From contig NZ_CP034348.1 in assembly GCF_009762325.1 (NCBI RefSeq), forward strand, positions 3,602,501 through 3,666,500: a DNA stretch of 64,000 bases, given 5' to 3'. The translations under genes and the position numbers were made by a program. The notes beneath the pieces are model-generated. The model was not told the DNA's origin. It saw only the letters and a list, made by a program, of their open reading frames with translations, and made no database searches. The stretch is from Roseovarius faecimaris (GTDB lineage Bacteria > Pseudomonadota > Alphaproteobacteria > Rhodobacterales > Rhodobacteraceae). This document shows, piece by piece, positions 8,161-17,218 of the stretch. Each line of letters opens with the position of its first letter. The first letter of the stretch is position 1.

Positions 8161-9252
8161 TTATTGCGCCAGCCACGCCTGGAATTTGGCGTCGATGTCG
8201 TCGCGGTAGTCGGCCCAGAACTCGTAGTTATAGAGGAAGGTCCGCTTCGCGTTTTCCGGATCGGTCGGCATATGCGGCGCCATGTCGATGCCCAGATCGG
8301 CATGCTGACCAACCAGCGGCGCCGAAGAGGCACGGGCCGGACCGTACGAGATGTACTTGGCCTGATCCGCCAGACGCTGGGTATCGGTGGCAAAGTAGAT
8401 GTAGTCCAGCGCGCGCTGGGTACGCTCTTCGCTCAGGCCGGTCGGGATGATCCAGCCGTCAAGGTCGAACACCTGCGCGTCCCACAGCATGGCGACGGGC
8501 TGTTTCTGCTCTTCGATCACGCTGAACAGACGGCCGTTATAGGTCGAGCCCATAACAACTTCGCCATCGGCCAGAAGCTGCGGCGTGTCCGCACCGGCGT
8601 TCCACCAGATCACGTCACCCTTGATGGTGTCGAGCTTGGCCAGCGCCTGGTTTTGGCCTTCTTCGGTGGCCAGAACGTCATAGACATCCTCGAACGCCAC
8701 GCCGTCACAGATCAGAGCCCATTCCATGTTATTGATCGGGCGCTTCTCAAGGCTGCGCTTGCCGGGATAGGTCTCGGTGTCGAACACGGCGCAGACATCG
8801 GTCGGCGGCGTGTCGCCCACCATGTCGGTGCGATAGCCGAAGGTGGTCGAGTACACGATCTGCGGAATGAAGCAGTCGGAAACCAGCAGGTCACCGAAAT
8901 CTTCCGACGCAGGGGTGCCATCGGGCGCCGGGGCCAGCTGCGTATCCGCGTCGATTTCCATCGCCAGGCCTTCGTCGCACAGACGGATGGCGTCGGCGGC
9001 CACCACGTCAACCACATCCCAGGTGATGTTGCCGGCTTCGTTCATGGCGCGCAGTTTGGCCACGGCTTCGGCCGAGCTGTCATCGTTGATGATGGTCACA
9101 CCGGTCTTTTCCGAATACGGATCATGATAGGCCAGCTTTTGCGACTTCGAATAGGCACCACCCCATGACACGATGGTCATTTCCTGGGCAGCCACCGCAC
9201 CTGCGGCAACGGTCAGCGCCGTTGTGGCAAGCAGTGTTTTGGTGAGTTTCAT
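8161..9252 (-). CDS. Polyamine-type ABC transporter substrate-binding protein (PotD family)
   Basis: 363 aa with a Sec signal peptide (MKLTKTLLATTALTVAAGAV, cleavage near AAQ). The mature part starts EMTIVSWGGAYSKSQ, typical of the PotD-related subgroup with SWGGAY rather than YNWSDYI, so the substrate may be a polyamine or a related cationic compound. Three cysteines are present, in RLCDEG, SDCFIP and ALICDGV. It sits between its ATPase and permease genes and is followed by strong hairpins, as expected for a protein needed in excess. Confidence 0.9.
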   Translation of the reverse strand: MKLTKTLLATTALTVAAGAVAAQEMTIVSWGGAYSKSQKLAYHDPYSEKTGVTIINDDSSAEAVAKLRAMNEAGNITWDVVDVVAADAIRLCDEGLAMEIDADTQLAPAPDGTPASEDFGDLLVSDCFIPQIVYSTTFGYRTDMVGDTPPTDVCAVFDTETYPGKRSLEKRPINNMEWALICDGVAFEDVYDVLATEEGQNQALAKLDTIKGDVIWWNAGADTPQLLADGEVVMGSTYNGRLFSVIEEQKQPVAMLWDAQVFDLDGWIIPTGLSEERTQRALDYIYFATDTQRLADQAKYISYGPARASSAPLVGQHADLGIDMAPHMPTDPENAKRTFLYNYEFWADYRDDIDAKFQAWLAQ

Positions 9253-9368
9253 TTCTCATCTCCCTAAGTTTACCCGTTACTCATAATCGGGGTCCCTGCC
9301 ACGGGCTTCAGCCTCGGGACCCGCTGTTCATCGCACCTGATCAGGCAGGCGCGATATCTCGAAAATCT

Positions 9369-10469
9369 TTATGCATCCAGCGCCCGGCAGTCTTCCGGCT
9401 GCCAGCCGATCTCAAGCTGCGTGCCGGGTTCCAGCCGCACCTGATTGGGCGCGTTCCGGGTCTTGACGATAAACTCGTCATTGCCCGCCACCCTCAGCCG
9501 CGTCCGGAAAATGTCGCCCATATAGATGAACTCCAGCACCTCGGCCTTGACCGTGTGCGAGCCTTCCTTGAGCCGCGACTTGTCAAACTCCACGCGCTCG
9601 GGACGGATCGACACCTTGGTGCGCTCACCTGCTGCGGTGACATTGACCGGCGTACAGTCGATCAACTCGCCATCGTCAAGCTGCACAAGTGCAATACCAT
9701 CCTTGATCTCTTTCACCGTGCCTTCCAGGGTGTTGTTTTCACCGATGAACTGCGCGACGAAACTGTTCTGCGGGTTCTCATACAGGACGTCGGGCGGGTC
9801 GATCTGCTGAATGCGGCCATCGTCAAACACCGCAACGCGGTCCGACATGGTCAGCGCCTCGGTCTGGTCGTGGGTCACATACACCGTCGTGATGCCCAGG
9901 CTATGCGCCAGATGGGTGATCTCGAACTGCATCTTCTCGCGCAGCTGCTTGTCGAGCGCGCCCAGCGGTTCGTCCATCAGCACCAGCTCCGGCTCGAACA
10001 CCAGCGCCCGCGCCAGGGCGACCCGCTGTTGCTGACCGCCCGAAAGCTGCGCCGGGCGGCGCCCGCCAAAAGAGCCCATCTCCACCATGTCCAGCGCGCG
10101 CTTCACTTTGGCTTCGCGTTCGGATTTGCCGATCTTGCGCACTTCCAGAGGGAAGCTCAGGTTCTCGGCAATCGTCATATGCGGGAACAAGGCGTAGTTC
10201 TGGAACACCATGCCGATCCCGCGCTTATGCGGCGGGATGTTGTTGATGCTCACACCGTCGAGAAGGATCTTGCCGTGTGTGGCTGTCTCGAACCCCGCGA
10301 GCATCATCAGGCAGGTGGTCTTGCCCGAACCCGACGGGCCCAACATGGTCAGAAATTCGCCCTTCGGCATCGACAGGTTCAGGTCTTTGACGACCAGCGT
10401 TTCCCCGTCATAACTTTTCTGCACGCGCTCAAATTCAACGAATGCATCGTTGCTCAACGTATCCGGCAA
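9369..10469 (-). CDS. Polyamine-type ABC transporter ATPase (PotA family)
   Basis: 366 aa. The nucleotide-binding domain has Walker A GPSGSGKTT, the Q-loop in MVFQNYALFPHM, signature LSGGQQQR, Walker B LVLMDEPLGALD and the switch His in VYVTHDQTEA. A C-terminal TOBE domain follows (about 280-360). The start appears to be TTG at 10469 with GGGAG six bases upstream; no ATG lies before the conserved region. It is the first gene of the four-gene minus-strand operon. Confidence 0.93.
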   Translation of the reverse strand: MPDTLSNDAFVEFERVQKSYDGETLVVKDLNLSMPKGEFLTMLGPSGSGKTTCLMMLAGFETATHGKILLDGVSINNIPPHKRGIGMVFQNYALFPHMTIAENLSFPLEVRKIGKSEREAKVKRALDMVEMGSFGGRRPAQLSGGQQQRVALARALVFEPELVLMDEPLGALDKQLREKMQFEITHLAHSLGITTVYVTHDQTEALTMSDRVAVFDDGRIQQIDPPDVLYENPQNSFVAQFIGENNTLEGTVKEIKDGIALVQLDDGELIDCTPVNVTAAGERTKVSIRPERVEFDKSRLKEGSHTVKAEVLEFIYMGDIFRTRLRVAGNDEFIVKTRNAPNQVRLEPGTQLEIGWQPEDCRALDA

Positions 10470-10648
10470 ATTAGACTCCCTGGTCTTTGTCGCGGGTTAG
10501 TCCCGCGTTCGCATGAGAATAAAGCGCCAAATTCAGCCGGATGCAAGCAGAGTGCGGCGTTTTCAGCTAAACTTGCGCCATTATCGGGCACATGAGCGGC
10601 AAGTGCTCTCGAATGCTCTCCAAATGGATAGGATTGATTCGTCACACC

Positions 10649-12019
10649 CTACCCCAACACGGCTGTTACGGCCTTGGCGGTCTTCGCAACGACCTCATCG
10701 GCCTCTTCGCGACTCAGGCAGAACGGTGGCGCAAAACCCAGGATATCCCCCTGCGGCATTGCCCGCGCGATCACCCCTTCACCGGCCAGCGCCGCAGCAA
10801 TCCGCGGCCCCACCTTGTCGCCCGCATCAAAGAAGCTCCGGCTCTCCTTGTCCTTCACGAACTCCACGGCACACAGCATCCCCTCGCCGCGCACCTCGCC
10901 CACATGCGGATGCGCCTCCAGCGCCGCGCCCATCTGCGTGTTGAGATAGGCGCCCACCTCGCCCGCGTTCTGGATCAGGTTCAGCTCATCCAGCAGCTTG
11001 AGGTTGGCCACGCCTGCCGCCGCGCCTACGGGATGCGCCGAATAGGTCCAGCCATGGCCAATCGGGCCATTCTCATCGGTGCCCTGCTCCAGCACGCTCC
11101 ACATCTTCTCGCTCACGATCGACCCGGACAGCGGCGCATAGGCCGAGGTCAGCCCCTTGGCGATGGTGATCAGGTCAGGCTTCAGCCCGTAATGCTCCGA
11201 GCCGAACATCGTGCCAAGGCGGCCAAACCCGGTGACCACCTCATCGGCGACGAGCAGGATATCGTGACGCTCCAGCACCTCCTGAATCGCCGCCCAGTAT
11301 CCTTCCGGCGGCGGCACGATCCCGCCCGTGCCCAGCACCGGCTCACCGATGAAAGCGGCAATCGTATCCGCTCCCTCGCGTGCGATCAGCGCCTCCAGCT
11401 CGGCCACGCAATGCGCCACGAACTGCGCTTCGCTCTGCCCCAAATCGGCACGGCGGAAGTAATACGGGGCCTCGGTATGGATCACCTGGCTCAGCGGCAG
11501 ATCGAATTTCTTGTGAAACAGCTCCAGCCCGGTCAGCGATCCGGTCATCAGCCCCGAGCCGTGATAGCCCCGCCAGCGGCTGATGATCTTCTTCTTCTCG
11601 GGCCGTCCGAGGATGTTGTTGTAATACCAGATCAGCTTGATGTTGGTCTCGTTCGCATCCGACCCGGAAAGACCGAAATAGACCTTGCTCATATGCCCCG
11701 GCGCGCGGTCGAGGATCATCTTGGCCAGCGTGATGGAGGCCTCGGTTCCGTGCCCGACATAGGCGTGGTAATAGGCCAGCTCCTTCGCCTGCTCGGCCAT
11801 CGCCTCGGCAATGTCCTGACGGCCATAGCCCACATTCACACAATACAGCCCGGCAAAGGCATCGAGCATCCGGTTGCCGTCGCGGTCCTCGATATGACAG
11901 CCCGTGCCGCCGGTGATCACCCTTTGCGCCAGTTCACCCCGCGCGAATTCCGCCAGATGCGTGGAGGGATGAAAGAAATTATCACGGTCCCATTGCTCCA
12001 ACTGGTCATTTCTCAGCAT
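10649..12019 (-). CDS. Class III (omega) aminotransferase
   Basis: 456 aa from ATG 12019, chosen for AAGGGGCAGGCAG upstream; the longer reading adds 15 unconserved residues. It is a PLP class-III aminotransferase, with the cofactor lysine in PDLITIAKGLTSAYAPL, the Asp in LLVADEVVTGFGRLG and the YHG motif in RGYHGSG. Enzymes of this group move a terminal amino group from putrescine, taurine, diaminobutyrate or beta-alanine to pyruvate or 2-oxoglutarate. Polyamine transporters on both sides favour putrescine or a derivative. An alternative is the diaminobutyrate aminotransferase of ectoine breakdown. Confidence 0.88.
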   Translation of the reverse strand: MLRNDQLEQWDRDNFFHPSTHLAEFARGELAQRVITGGTGCHIEDRDGNRMLDAFAGLYCVNVGYGRQDIAEAMAEQAKELAYYHAYVGHGTEASITLAKMILDRAPGHMSKVYFGLSGSDANETNIKLIWYYNNILGRPEKKKIISRWRGYHGSGLMTGSLTGLELFHKKFDLPLSQVIHTEAPYYFRRADLGQSEAQFVAHCVAELEALIAREGADTIAAFIGEPVLGTGGIVPPPEGYWAAIQEVLERHDILLVADEVVTGFGRLGTMFGSEHYGLKPDLITIAKGLTSAYAPLSGSIVSEKMWSVLEQGTDENGPIGHGWTYSAHPVGAAAGVANLKLLDELNLIQNAGEVGAYLNTQMGAALEAHPHVGEVRGEGMLCAVEFVKDKESRSFFDAGDKVGPRIAAALAGEGVIARAMPQGDILGFAPPFCLSREEADEVVAKTAKAVTAVLG

Positions 12020-12127
12020 CTGCCTGCCCCTTTTCATCATCTGGTGAGTCGTCCGCGCGACCATGCCCCGAAGCGCGCAGCCTGTGGTTCTGAATTTGCA
12101 CAGCTTGGCAGAAGATTCTTCTGTTCT

Positions 12128-12601
12128 TTATCCGATCAAAACCTCAAAGGGCGGCCCGCCGGGCCCTTTCACAGGCTTGGTCACCACATAGGTGAAATAC
12201 CGCGCCAGCCCCACATCGGCATCCAGCAGCGTATCCATCAGCACCTGATAGGCATCAATATCGCGGGTGATCACCTGCATGAGATAGTCAAACCCGCCGC
12301 CCAGCGCCCAACAGGCCGTGACCTCCGGCACGCGTTCAATATGCCGCTCGAACACCCGAAAGGCCTGCGCCGTGTGGTCGGTCAGTTCCACCGTCACGAA
12401 AACGGTGATCGCGGGCCCGAGCTTTTTCAGCGCGATCCGCGCGCCGTAGCCTTCGATCAGCCCCGCGCGCTCCAGCCTCCGCACCCGTTCCCAGCAGGGG
12501 CTGGCTGACAAGCCCACCTTCGCCGCCAGATCGGCATTCGTGATCCGCCCGTCCCCGGACAGGACCTTGAGAATGGCGATATCCCGTGCATCCAGCTTCA
12601 T
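12128..12601 (-). CDS. Lrp/AsnC-family transcriptional regulator
   Basis: 157 aa. The N-terminal helix-turn-helix (LDARDIAILKVLSGDGRITN, then KVGLSASPCWERVRRLERAG) is followed by an alpha/beta ligand (RAM) domain (ITVFVTVELTDHTAQAFRVF and a YLMQVITRDIDAY segment). It lies three bases after the nitrilase-family gene and upstream of the aminotransferase on the same strand, so it probably senses an amino acid or amine that these enzymes handle. Ectoine-degradation clusters carry an AsnC/Lrp regulator (DoeX), which fits the M24 protein nearby. Confidence 0.93.
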   Translation of the reverse strand: MKLDARDIAILKVLSGDGRITNADLAAKVGLSASPCWERVRRLERAGLIEGYGARIALKKLGPAITVFVTVELTDHTAQAFRVFERHIERVPEVTACWALGGGFDYLMQVITRDIDAYQVLMDTLLDADVGLARYFTYVVTKPVKGPGGPPFEVLIG

Positions 12602-12604
12602 GGA

Positions 12605-13366
12605 CTAGAGCTTGGCACAATCCTGGAGGAAGGGCAGCCGCTTTTGCATCCGCGCCACCTCATCCAGCGCGATGTCGGCCAGGATCACGCCTTCCTCGTC
12701 GCCCATCGCCGCGATGTCCCGGCCATCCGGCCCCACGATGCGGCTGCCGCCAAAATAGCGCGCTCCGTTTTCCTCTCCGGCGTGATCGGCATAGGCCAGG
12801 TAAATCCCGTTCTCATAGGCCCGCGCGCCCACGACCCGCTCGGCCACCATGCCCCAATCCGCGCCCAGCGCCGTCGGCACCAGCAAAAGCTGTGCACCGC
12901 CCTGTGCCGCCTGTCGGCCGCTTTCGGGAAACTCAACCTCGTAACAGATCACCATCGCCACGCGCCACGCGCCCAACTCGGCAAAAGTGACCGCTTCGCC
13001 GGTCCCAAAAGCCTCCACTTCAAAACTTCCCGGCGACGGCAACCGCTTGCGATGATTGGCCAGAAGCCGCCCCTGCGCATCATACAGCACCGCCGCGTTA
13101 TAGATCACATCCTCCGCCCGCTCCGGATAGCCAAAGGCAATGGCACAGCCCTGCCGTCGCGCCAGCGCCGCCACCGCCTGTCCGAACGGCCCGTCCGGCG
13201 CCTCCGCCAGCCGCTCCAGATCGGCGCCGACATTGTAACCGCTGGCAAACAGCTCCGGACACACCAGCAGATCCAGCGCCCGGCCCTCCAACTCCTGCTC
13301 AAGCCGGTCCAGCCGCTCCGCCCGGCTCCGCCCGGCCGCACGGCATTGATAGATGCCCAGTTTCAT
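12605..13366 (-). CDS. Carbon-nitrogen hydrolase (nitrilase superfamily)
   Basis: 253 aa from ATG 13366 (GGAGAAGGACGGGC upstream). The nitrilase triad is visible: Glu in LLVCPELFASGYN, Lys in NHRKRLPSPG and Cys in VAMVICYEVEFPE. The superfamily cleaves amides and carbamoyl amines. By size it resembles N-carbamoylputrescine amidase and omega-amidase groups, and polyamine context makes such an amide a reasonable substrate, but the sequence does not settle it. It is followed after three bases by the Lrp regulator and is divergent from the M24 gene. Confidence 0.88.
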   Translation of the reverse strand: MKLGIYQCRAAGRSRAERLDRLEQELEGRALDLLVCPELFASGYNVGADLERLAEAPDGPFGQAVAALARRQGCAIAFGYPERAEDVIYNAAVLYDAQGRLLANHRKRLPSPGSFEVEAFGTGEAVTFAELGAWRVAMVICYEVEFPESGRQAAQGGAQLLLVPTALGADWGMVAERVVGARAYENGIYLAYADHAGEENGARYFGGSRIVGPDGRDIAAMGDEEGVILADIALDEVARMQKRLPFLQDCAKL

Positions 13367-13513
13367 GCCCGTCCTTCTCCCGTTCGCGGCTGCCGCGCCA
13401 ATCTGCGCCCTCCGCACGCTTCGCGATGTCCCAAATGCGACGTGACACGCCGGATTTGAGGAGGCGCCGCGCCTACAAACACCTTTTGATAGGTCAAAAC
13501 ACCGGAGCACTCC

Positions 13514-14698
13514 ATGAGCACCAAAGACCTGCCCTTCTCACAGGGAGAATTCGACCGGCGCATCGCCAAGACCCGCGCGGCCATGGCCGAAGCGGGGCTC
13601 GATTGCATTTTCGTCACCGACCCGTCCAACCAGGCCTGGCTGACCGCCTATGACGGCTGGTCCTTCTACGTGCATCAGGGTGTGATCCTCGGGCTTGACG
13701 GCCCGCCCGTCTGGTGGGGCCGCTACATGGACATGATCGGCGGGCGGCGCACCTGCTGGATGTCCGACGATCATATCCTCGGCTATGGCGACCACTACGT
13801 ACAGTCGATCGAGCGCCACCCGATGCAGGACCTTGCCGCCCACCTGCGCGATCGCGGCTTTGCCAAGGCCCGGATCGGCGTCGAGATGGAAAACTATTAC
13901 TATTCGGCCAAGGCCCACGCCGTCCTGAGCGACGAGCTGCCTGACGCCACGCTTGTCGATGCCACGGCGCTGGTCAACTGGCAGCGCCTGATCAAATCGG
14001 ACGAAGAAATCGCCTTCATCCGCAAGGCCGCGCGCATCTCCGAGAAGGTCATCCAGACCGCCATCGACCGCGCCGAGGTGGGTCTGCGCAAAAACGACCT
14101 CGTCGCCGATATCTATCACGCCGGGATCACCGGGGTGGATGACATCTGGGGCGACTATCCGGCCATCGCGCCACTCACCCCCTCCGGCATTGACGCCACC
14201 GCCGCGCACCTGACATGGAACGGCGATCCGATGCGCCCGAACGAGGCCACCTTCTTTGAGCTGTCCGGCGTCTATCGCCGCTATCACGCACCGCTCTGCC
14301 GCACGGTTTACCTCGGCACCCCGCCCGACGATATGCGGCGCGCCGAAGAGGCCCAGATCGAAGGCATCGACGCCGGGCTCAACGCCGCCCGCGCCGGCAA
14401 CCGCACCTGCGACATCGCCCGGGCCTTCATGGACGTGCTGGCCAAACATGGCATCAAACGCGAGGGGCGCATGGGCTATCCCATCGGCCTCAGCTACCCC
14501 CCCGACTGGGGCGAGCGCACCGCCTCGATCCGGCTCGAAGACACCACCGTGCTCGAACCCGGCATGGTCTTTCACTTCATGCCCGCCCTCTGGATGGACA
14601 GCTGGGGGCTGGAGACCACCGAGACCATCCTGATCACCGAAGACGGCCCCGCTCAGGCGCTCGCCGACATGCCGCGCAAACTCTTCGTCAAGGACTAG
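13514..14698 (+). CDS. M24-family hydrolase resembling ectoine hydrolase (DoeA/EutD) and creatinase
   Basis: 394 aa, the size of DoeA/EutD. It has an N-terminal creatinase-type domain (about 1-160) and a C-terminal pita-bread domain. The Asp-Asp metal ligands of M24 aminopeptidases are missing: the region reads TFFELSGVYRRYHAPLCRT (Glu249, His258). His232 lies in TAAHLTW and Glu367/Glu370 in GLETTE. This is the metal-free pattern known for creatinase and, as far as I recall, for ectoine hydrolase. A role in hydrolysing ectoine or a similar cyclic amidine is plausible. No ectoine deacetylase or ectoine transporter is in the window. Confidence 0.82.
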   Translation: MSTKDLPFSQGEFDRRIAKTRAAMAEAGLDCIFVTDPSNQAWLTAYDGWSFYVHQGVILGLDGPPVWWGRYMDMIGGRRTCWMSDDHILGYGDHYVQSIERHPMQDLAAHLRDRGFAKARIGVEMENYYYSAKAHAVLSDELPDATLVDATALVNWQRLIKSDEEIAFIRKAARISEKVIQTAIDRAEVGLRKNDLVADIYHAGITGVDDIWGDYPAIAPLTPSGIDATAAHLTWNGDPMRPNEATFFELSGVYRRYHAPLCRTVYLGTPPDDMRRAEEAQIEGIDAGLNAARAGNRTCDIARAFMDVLAKHGIKREGRMGYPIGLSYPPDWGERTASIRLEDTTVLEPGMVFHFMPALWMDSWGLETTETILITEDGPAQALADMPRKLFVKD

Positions 14699-14718
14699 GC
14701 ACACGCCCCTCTCCCCCC

Positions 14719-14792
14719 TTCATTGTTCCGCAAATACTCCAGGGAGTTTGAGGGACAGCGTCCCTCATCGGGGGTTTGGGGGCCTCGCCCCC
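14719..14792. repeat. Dispersed CATTGTTCC...ATACTC element with two hairpins
   Basis: CATTGTTCCGCAAATACTCC is followed by two stems, GAGGGA/TCCCTC and GGGGGC/GCCCCC. Four further copies of the leading motif lie at 25472, 37352, 43707 and 45291; the 37352 copy keeps the same two-hairpin tail. This copy lies between convergent genes and could help end transcription. Confidence 0.7.
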
Positions 14793-14824
14793 AAGAGTGA
14801 ATGCGTGGCGAAAGCCACCCCATG

Positions 14825-14860
14825 AAAAAACGGAGGCCGCAACCAACGCTGCGACCTCCG
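14825..14860 (-). terminator. Rho-independent terminator of the 14.9-16.3 kb aminotransferase gene
   Basis: On the minus strand a stem CGGAGG(T)CGCA / TGCG(G)CCTCCG with an eight-base loop is followed by six T. It lies 26 bases beyond the aminotransferase stop codon. Confidence 0.85.
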
Positions 14861-14886
14861 CTCATTCGCGTTCCGGTCTGGCAGAG

Positions 14887-16284
14887 TCAGCTCGCCGCTT
14901 TCATCAGCCCTTCATCCGTCAGCCGCTTATGAGCCACATCGAGCGCCGTCCAGGCGCGCTCGATCAGCGTGTCCACCTCGTCCTTGGTGATCACCAGCGG
15001 CGGCGAGATCACCATCCGGTCGCCCACATGGCGCATGACCAGCCCGTTGCCAAAACAGGCCTCGCGACAGATCAGACCGGCAGTGCCCGCCTCAGCGGCG
15101 AACTTGGCGCGGCTTTCCTTATGCGGGGTCAGCGCGATGGAACCCATCAGCCCCGCGATGCGCGCCTCGCCCACCAGGGGATGATCGGTCAGCGTCTCCC
15201 ATTTTTCCTTGAGGTAAGGCGCCGTTTCCGTACCGGCACGCTCGACAATCCCTTCCTCATCCAGAATGCGCAGGTTCTCCAGCGCCACGGCACAGGCCAC
15301 CGGATGGCCCGAATAGGTATAGCCATGGGCAAACTCGCACTCGTCCATGACGCGCGCCACCTCATCCGAAACCACCGAGCCACCAATCGGCTGATAGCCC
15401 GAGCTCAGCCCCTTCGCGATCGTCATGATGTCGGGACGGATATCCAGTGTCTGCGACCCAAACCATTTGCCTGTCCGGCCGAACCCACAGATCACCTCAT
15501 CCGCGATCAGCAGGATCTCATGCGCGTCGCAAATCCGCTGGATCTCGGGCCAATAGGTTTCCGGCGGGATGATCACCCCGCCCGCGCCCTGAATCGGCTC
15601 GGCGATGAAGGCGGCCACATTGTCTTCGCCCAGATCGTGAATCGCCTGTTCCAGCTGCCGTGCGCGCTCCAACCCAAACTCCTCCGGGCTCATATCGCCG
15701 CCTTCGGCATACCAGTGCGGCTGCTCGATATGGTGGACATCCGGGATCGGCAGACCGCCCTGCGCATGCATCGCGGACATACCGCCCAGAGACGCGCTGC
15801 CCATGGACGACCCGTGATAGGCGTTCTTGCGGCTGATGATGATCTTCTTCGACGGCTTGCCCTTCTGTTCCCAATAGGTGCGGACAAGGCGCATATTGGT
15901 GTCATTCGCCTCCGACCCGGAACTGGCGAAAAAGACATGGTTCAGATCGCCCGGGGTCAGCTCGGCAATGCGGGCCGACAGCGCGATGGCCGGCACATGG
16001 GTCGTCTGAAAGAACGTATTGTAATAGGGCAACTCCTTCATCTGGCGCGCCGCGGCTTCGGCCAGTTCCGGGCGCCCATAACCCAGGTTCACGCACCACA
16101 GCCCCGCCATTGCATCCAGAAATTCGTTGCCCTCACTATCGGTCAGCGTGCTGCCCGAGGCCCGCGTGATCACGCGCACGCCCTTCTTGGCCAGGTCGGA
16201 CCCGTGGGTGAACGGATGCAGATGATGCGCCGCATCCAGTGCCTGCAATTCAGCCGTCGGCATGTGGTTTGTGATCGAAGTCAT
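14887..16284 (-). CDS. Class III aminotransferase, putrescine-pyruvate type
   Basis: 465 aa. Motifs include the PLP lysine in DIMTIAKGLSSGYQPIGG, the Asp in LLIADEVICGFGRTG, and KNAYHGSSMGSASLGGM, which is typical of SpuC-like putrescine-pyruvate aminotransferases. The enzyme would convert putrescine to 4-aminobutanal. Upstream at 16344-16360 is an AT-rich palindrome nearly identical to one in front of the putrescine transporter at 17.2 kb. The GntR gene lies between the two sites, so uptake and breakdown are probably co-regulated. The start has AAAGGGTGCCCC upstream. Confidence 0.9.
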   Translation of the reverse strand: MTSITNHMPTAELQALDAAHHLHPFTHGSDLAKKGVRVITRASGSTLTDSEGNEFLDAMAGLWCVNLGYGRPELAEAAARQMKELPYYNTFFQTTHVPAIALSARIAELTPGDLNHVFFASSGSEANDTNMRLVRTYWEQKGKPSKKIIISRKNAYHGSSMGSASLGGMSAMHAQGGLPIPDVHHIEQPHWYAEGGDMSPEEFGLERARQLEQAIHDLGEDNVAAFIAEPIQGAGGVIIPPETYWPEIQRICDAHEILLIADEVICGFGRTGKWFGSQTLDIRPDIMTIAKGLSSGYQPIGGSVVSDEVARVMDECEFAHGYTYSGHPVACAVALENLRILDEEGIVERAGTETAPYLKEKWETLTDHPLVGEARIAGLMGSIALTPHKESRAKFAAEAGTAGLICREACFGNGLVMRHVGDRMVISPPLVITKDEVDTLIERAWTALDVAHKRLTDEGLMKAAS

Positions 16285-16343
16285 GGGGCACCCTTTCTGT
16301 CATGAGCCTGCCCGCGTCGCGCGCGCGGGCGTTGCAGGACAGA

Positions 16344-16360
16344 ATATGATCAAATTTTTT
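16344..16360 (-). promoter_or_regulatory. Candidate GntR operator upstream of the aminotransferase
   Basis: On the minus strand this reads AAAAAATTTGATCATAT, with the palindromic core TTTGATCA. It matches the site at 17157-17172 in 15 of 16 positions. It lies about 60 bases before the aminotransferase start. Confidence 0.55.
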
Positions 16361-16388
16361 GCTGTCAATCGAATCAGCAATCCCACGT

Positions 16389-17069
16389 TCAGAGCTGTAA
16401 CGCGTGGCGAACCTGCTCCATTCCCTGGATCACATCTTCGCGAATGGCGCGCGCCGCGGATTCCGCATCGCGGGCATGCATCGCATCCAGCATGTCCTTG
16501 TGCTTGTCCGGCAGGTTCTGCGTTCCCAGCCGCCCGCACACCACCCGAAGCGACGGACCGAAGCGCAGCCAAAGCCCCTCCGCCAGATCGGCCAGAATAG
16601 GCGCATTGGCGATCTGGTAAATCTGGTGATGAAAGAGATAGTTCAGCTCCAGGTAATTGCGCAAATCCCCCCCCGCAATCGCCTCGTCCAGAACCCCATC
16701 GAGCCGCGTCAGCTCGGCCAGGTCATCCAACGTCGCGCGCTCTGTGGCGCGTAGGGTCAGATGCGGATCAAGCCATTGCCTTGCAAGAATAATCTCGCTG
16801 ATATTTCCCGCCGTCAGCACCGGCACACTGACCCGCCGGTTGCCCTGAAACTCCAGCGCCCCCTCCGAGATCAGCCGCCGGATCGCCTCGCGCACCGGGG
16901 TCATGCCCGCGCCCAGCCGCTCGGTCAGCCCCTGGATGGTCACCGCCTGACCCGGCGCCAGATCGCCGAACAGCACCAGCTTGCGCAGCTCGCGATAAAT
17001 CAGCTCATGCGCCGGCAACCGCGCCGGGGCGGTATCGGTCTGCGATGGTTGCAACGCGCTCTGCGGCAT
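16389..17069 (-). CDS. GntR-family transcriptional regulator (FCD subfamily)
   Basis: 226 aa. An N-terminal winged helix (ELIYRELRKLVLFGDLAPGQ, then LTERLGAGMTPVREAIRRLI) is followed by a helical FCD ligand domain. The domain's metal-binding pattern seems present: Asp in ARQWLDPHLTL and His in YLFHHQIYQ. CAGGAGACC precedes the ATG. It is divergent from the transporter operon and lies between two copies of an AAAAATTTGATCA motif, so it is the likely regulator of itself, the transporter and the aminotransferase. Confidence 0.92.
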   Translation of the reverse strand: MPQSALQPSQTDTAPARLPAHELIYRELRKLVLFGDLAPGQAVTIQGLTERLGAGMTPVREAIRRLISEGALEFQGNRRVSVPVLTAGNISEIILARQWLDPHLTLRATERATLDDLAELTRLDGVLDEAIAGGDLRNYLELNYLFHHQIYQIANAPILADLAEGLWLRFGPSLRVVCGRLGTQNLPDKHKDMLDAMHARDAESAARAIREDVIQGMEQVRHALQL

Positions 17070-17156
17070 GGGGTCTCCTGTTCAGCTCAAGCCAGCCATC
17101 ATTCGTCTTGCGAGTGTAACGACTGCGTGAAACCATTACCATATTGCCAGATGCGG

Positions 17157-17172
17157 AAAAATTTGATCAAAT
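17157..17172 (+). promoter_or_regulatory. Candidate GntR operator upstream of the putrescine transporter operon
   Basis: AAAAATTTGATCAAAT contains the perfect 12-bp palindrome ATTTGATCAAAT. It lies between the divergent GntR gene and the binding-protein gene, about 47 bases before the latter's start, and matches the site at 16344-16360. Confidence 0.6.
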
Positions 17173-17218
17173 CCGCGCACACGGCATCAAAAAGACTGCC
17201 GACCAGTGGGAGACCAAC

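Noticed and set aside
10636-10656. Possible fifth copy of the GTAGGGTGCGTGA palindrome
   Set aside because: Only one half-site (GTCACACCCTAC) is present at the end of the aminotransferase gene; the dyad is missing.
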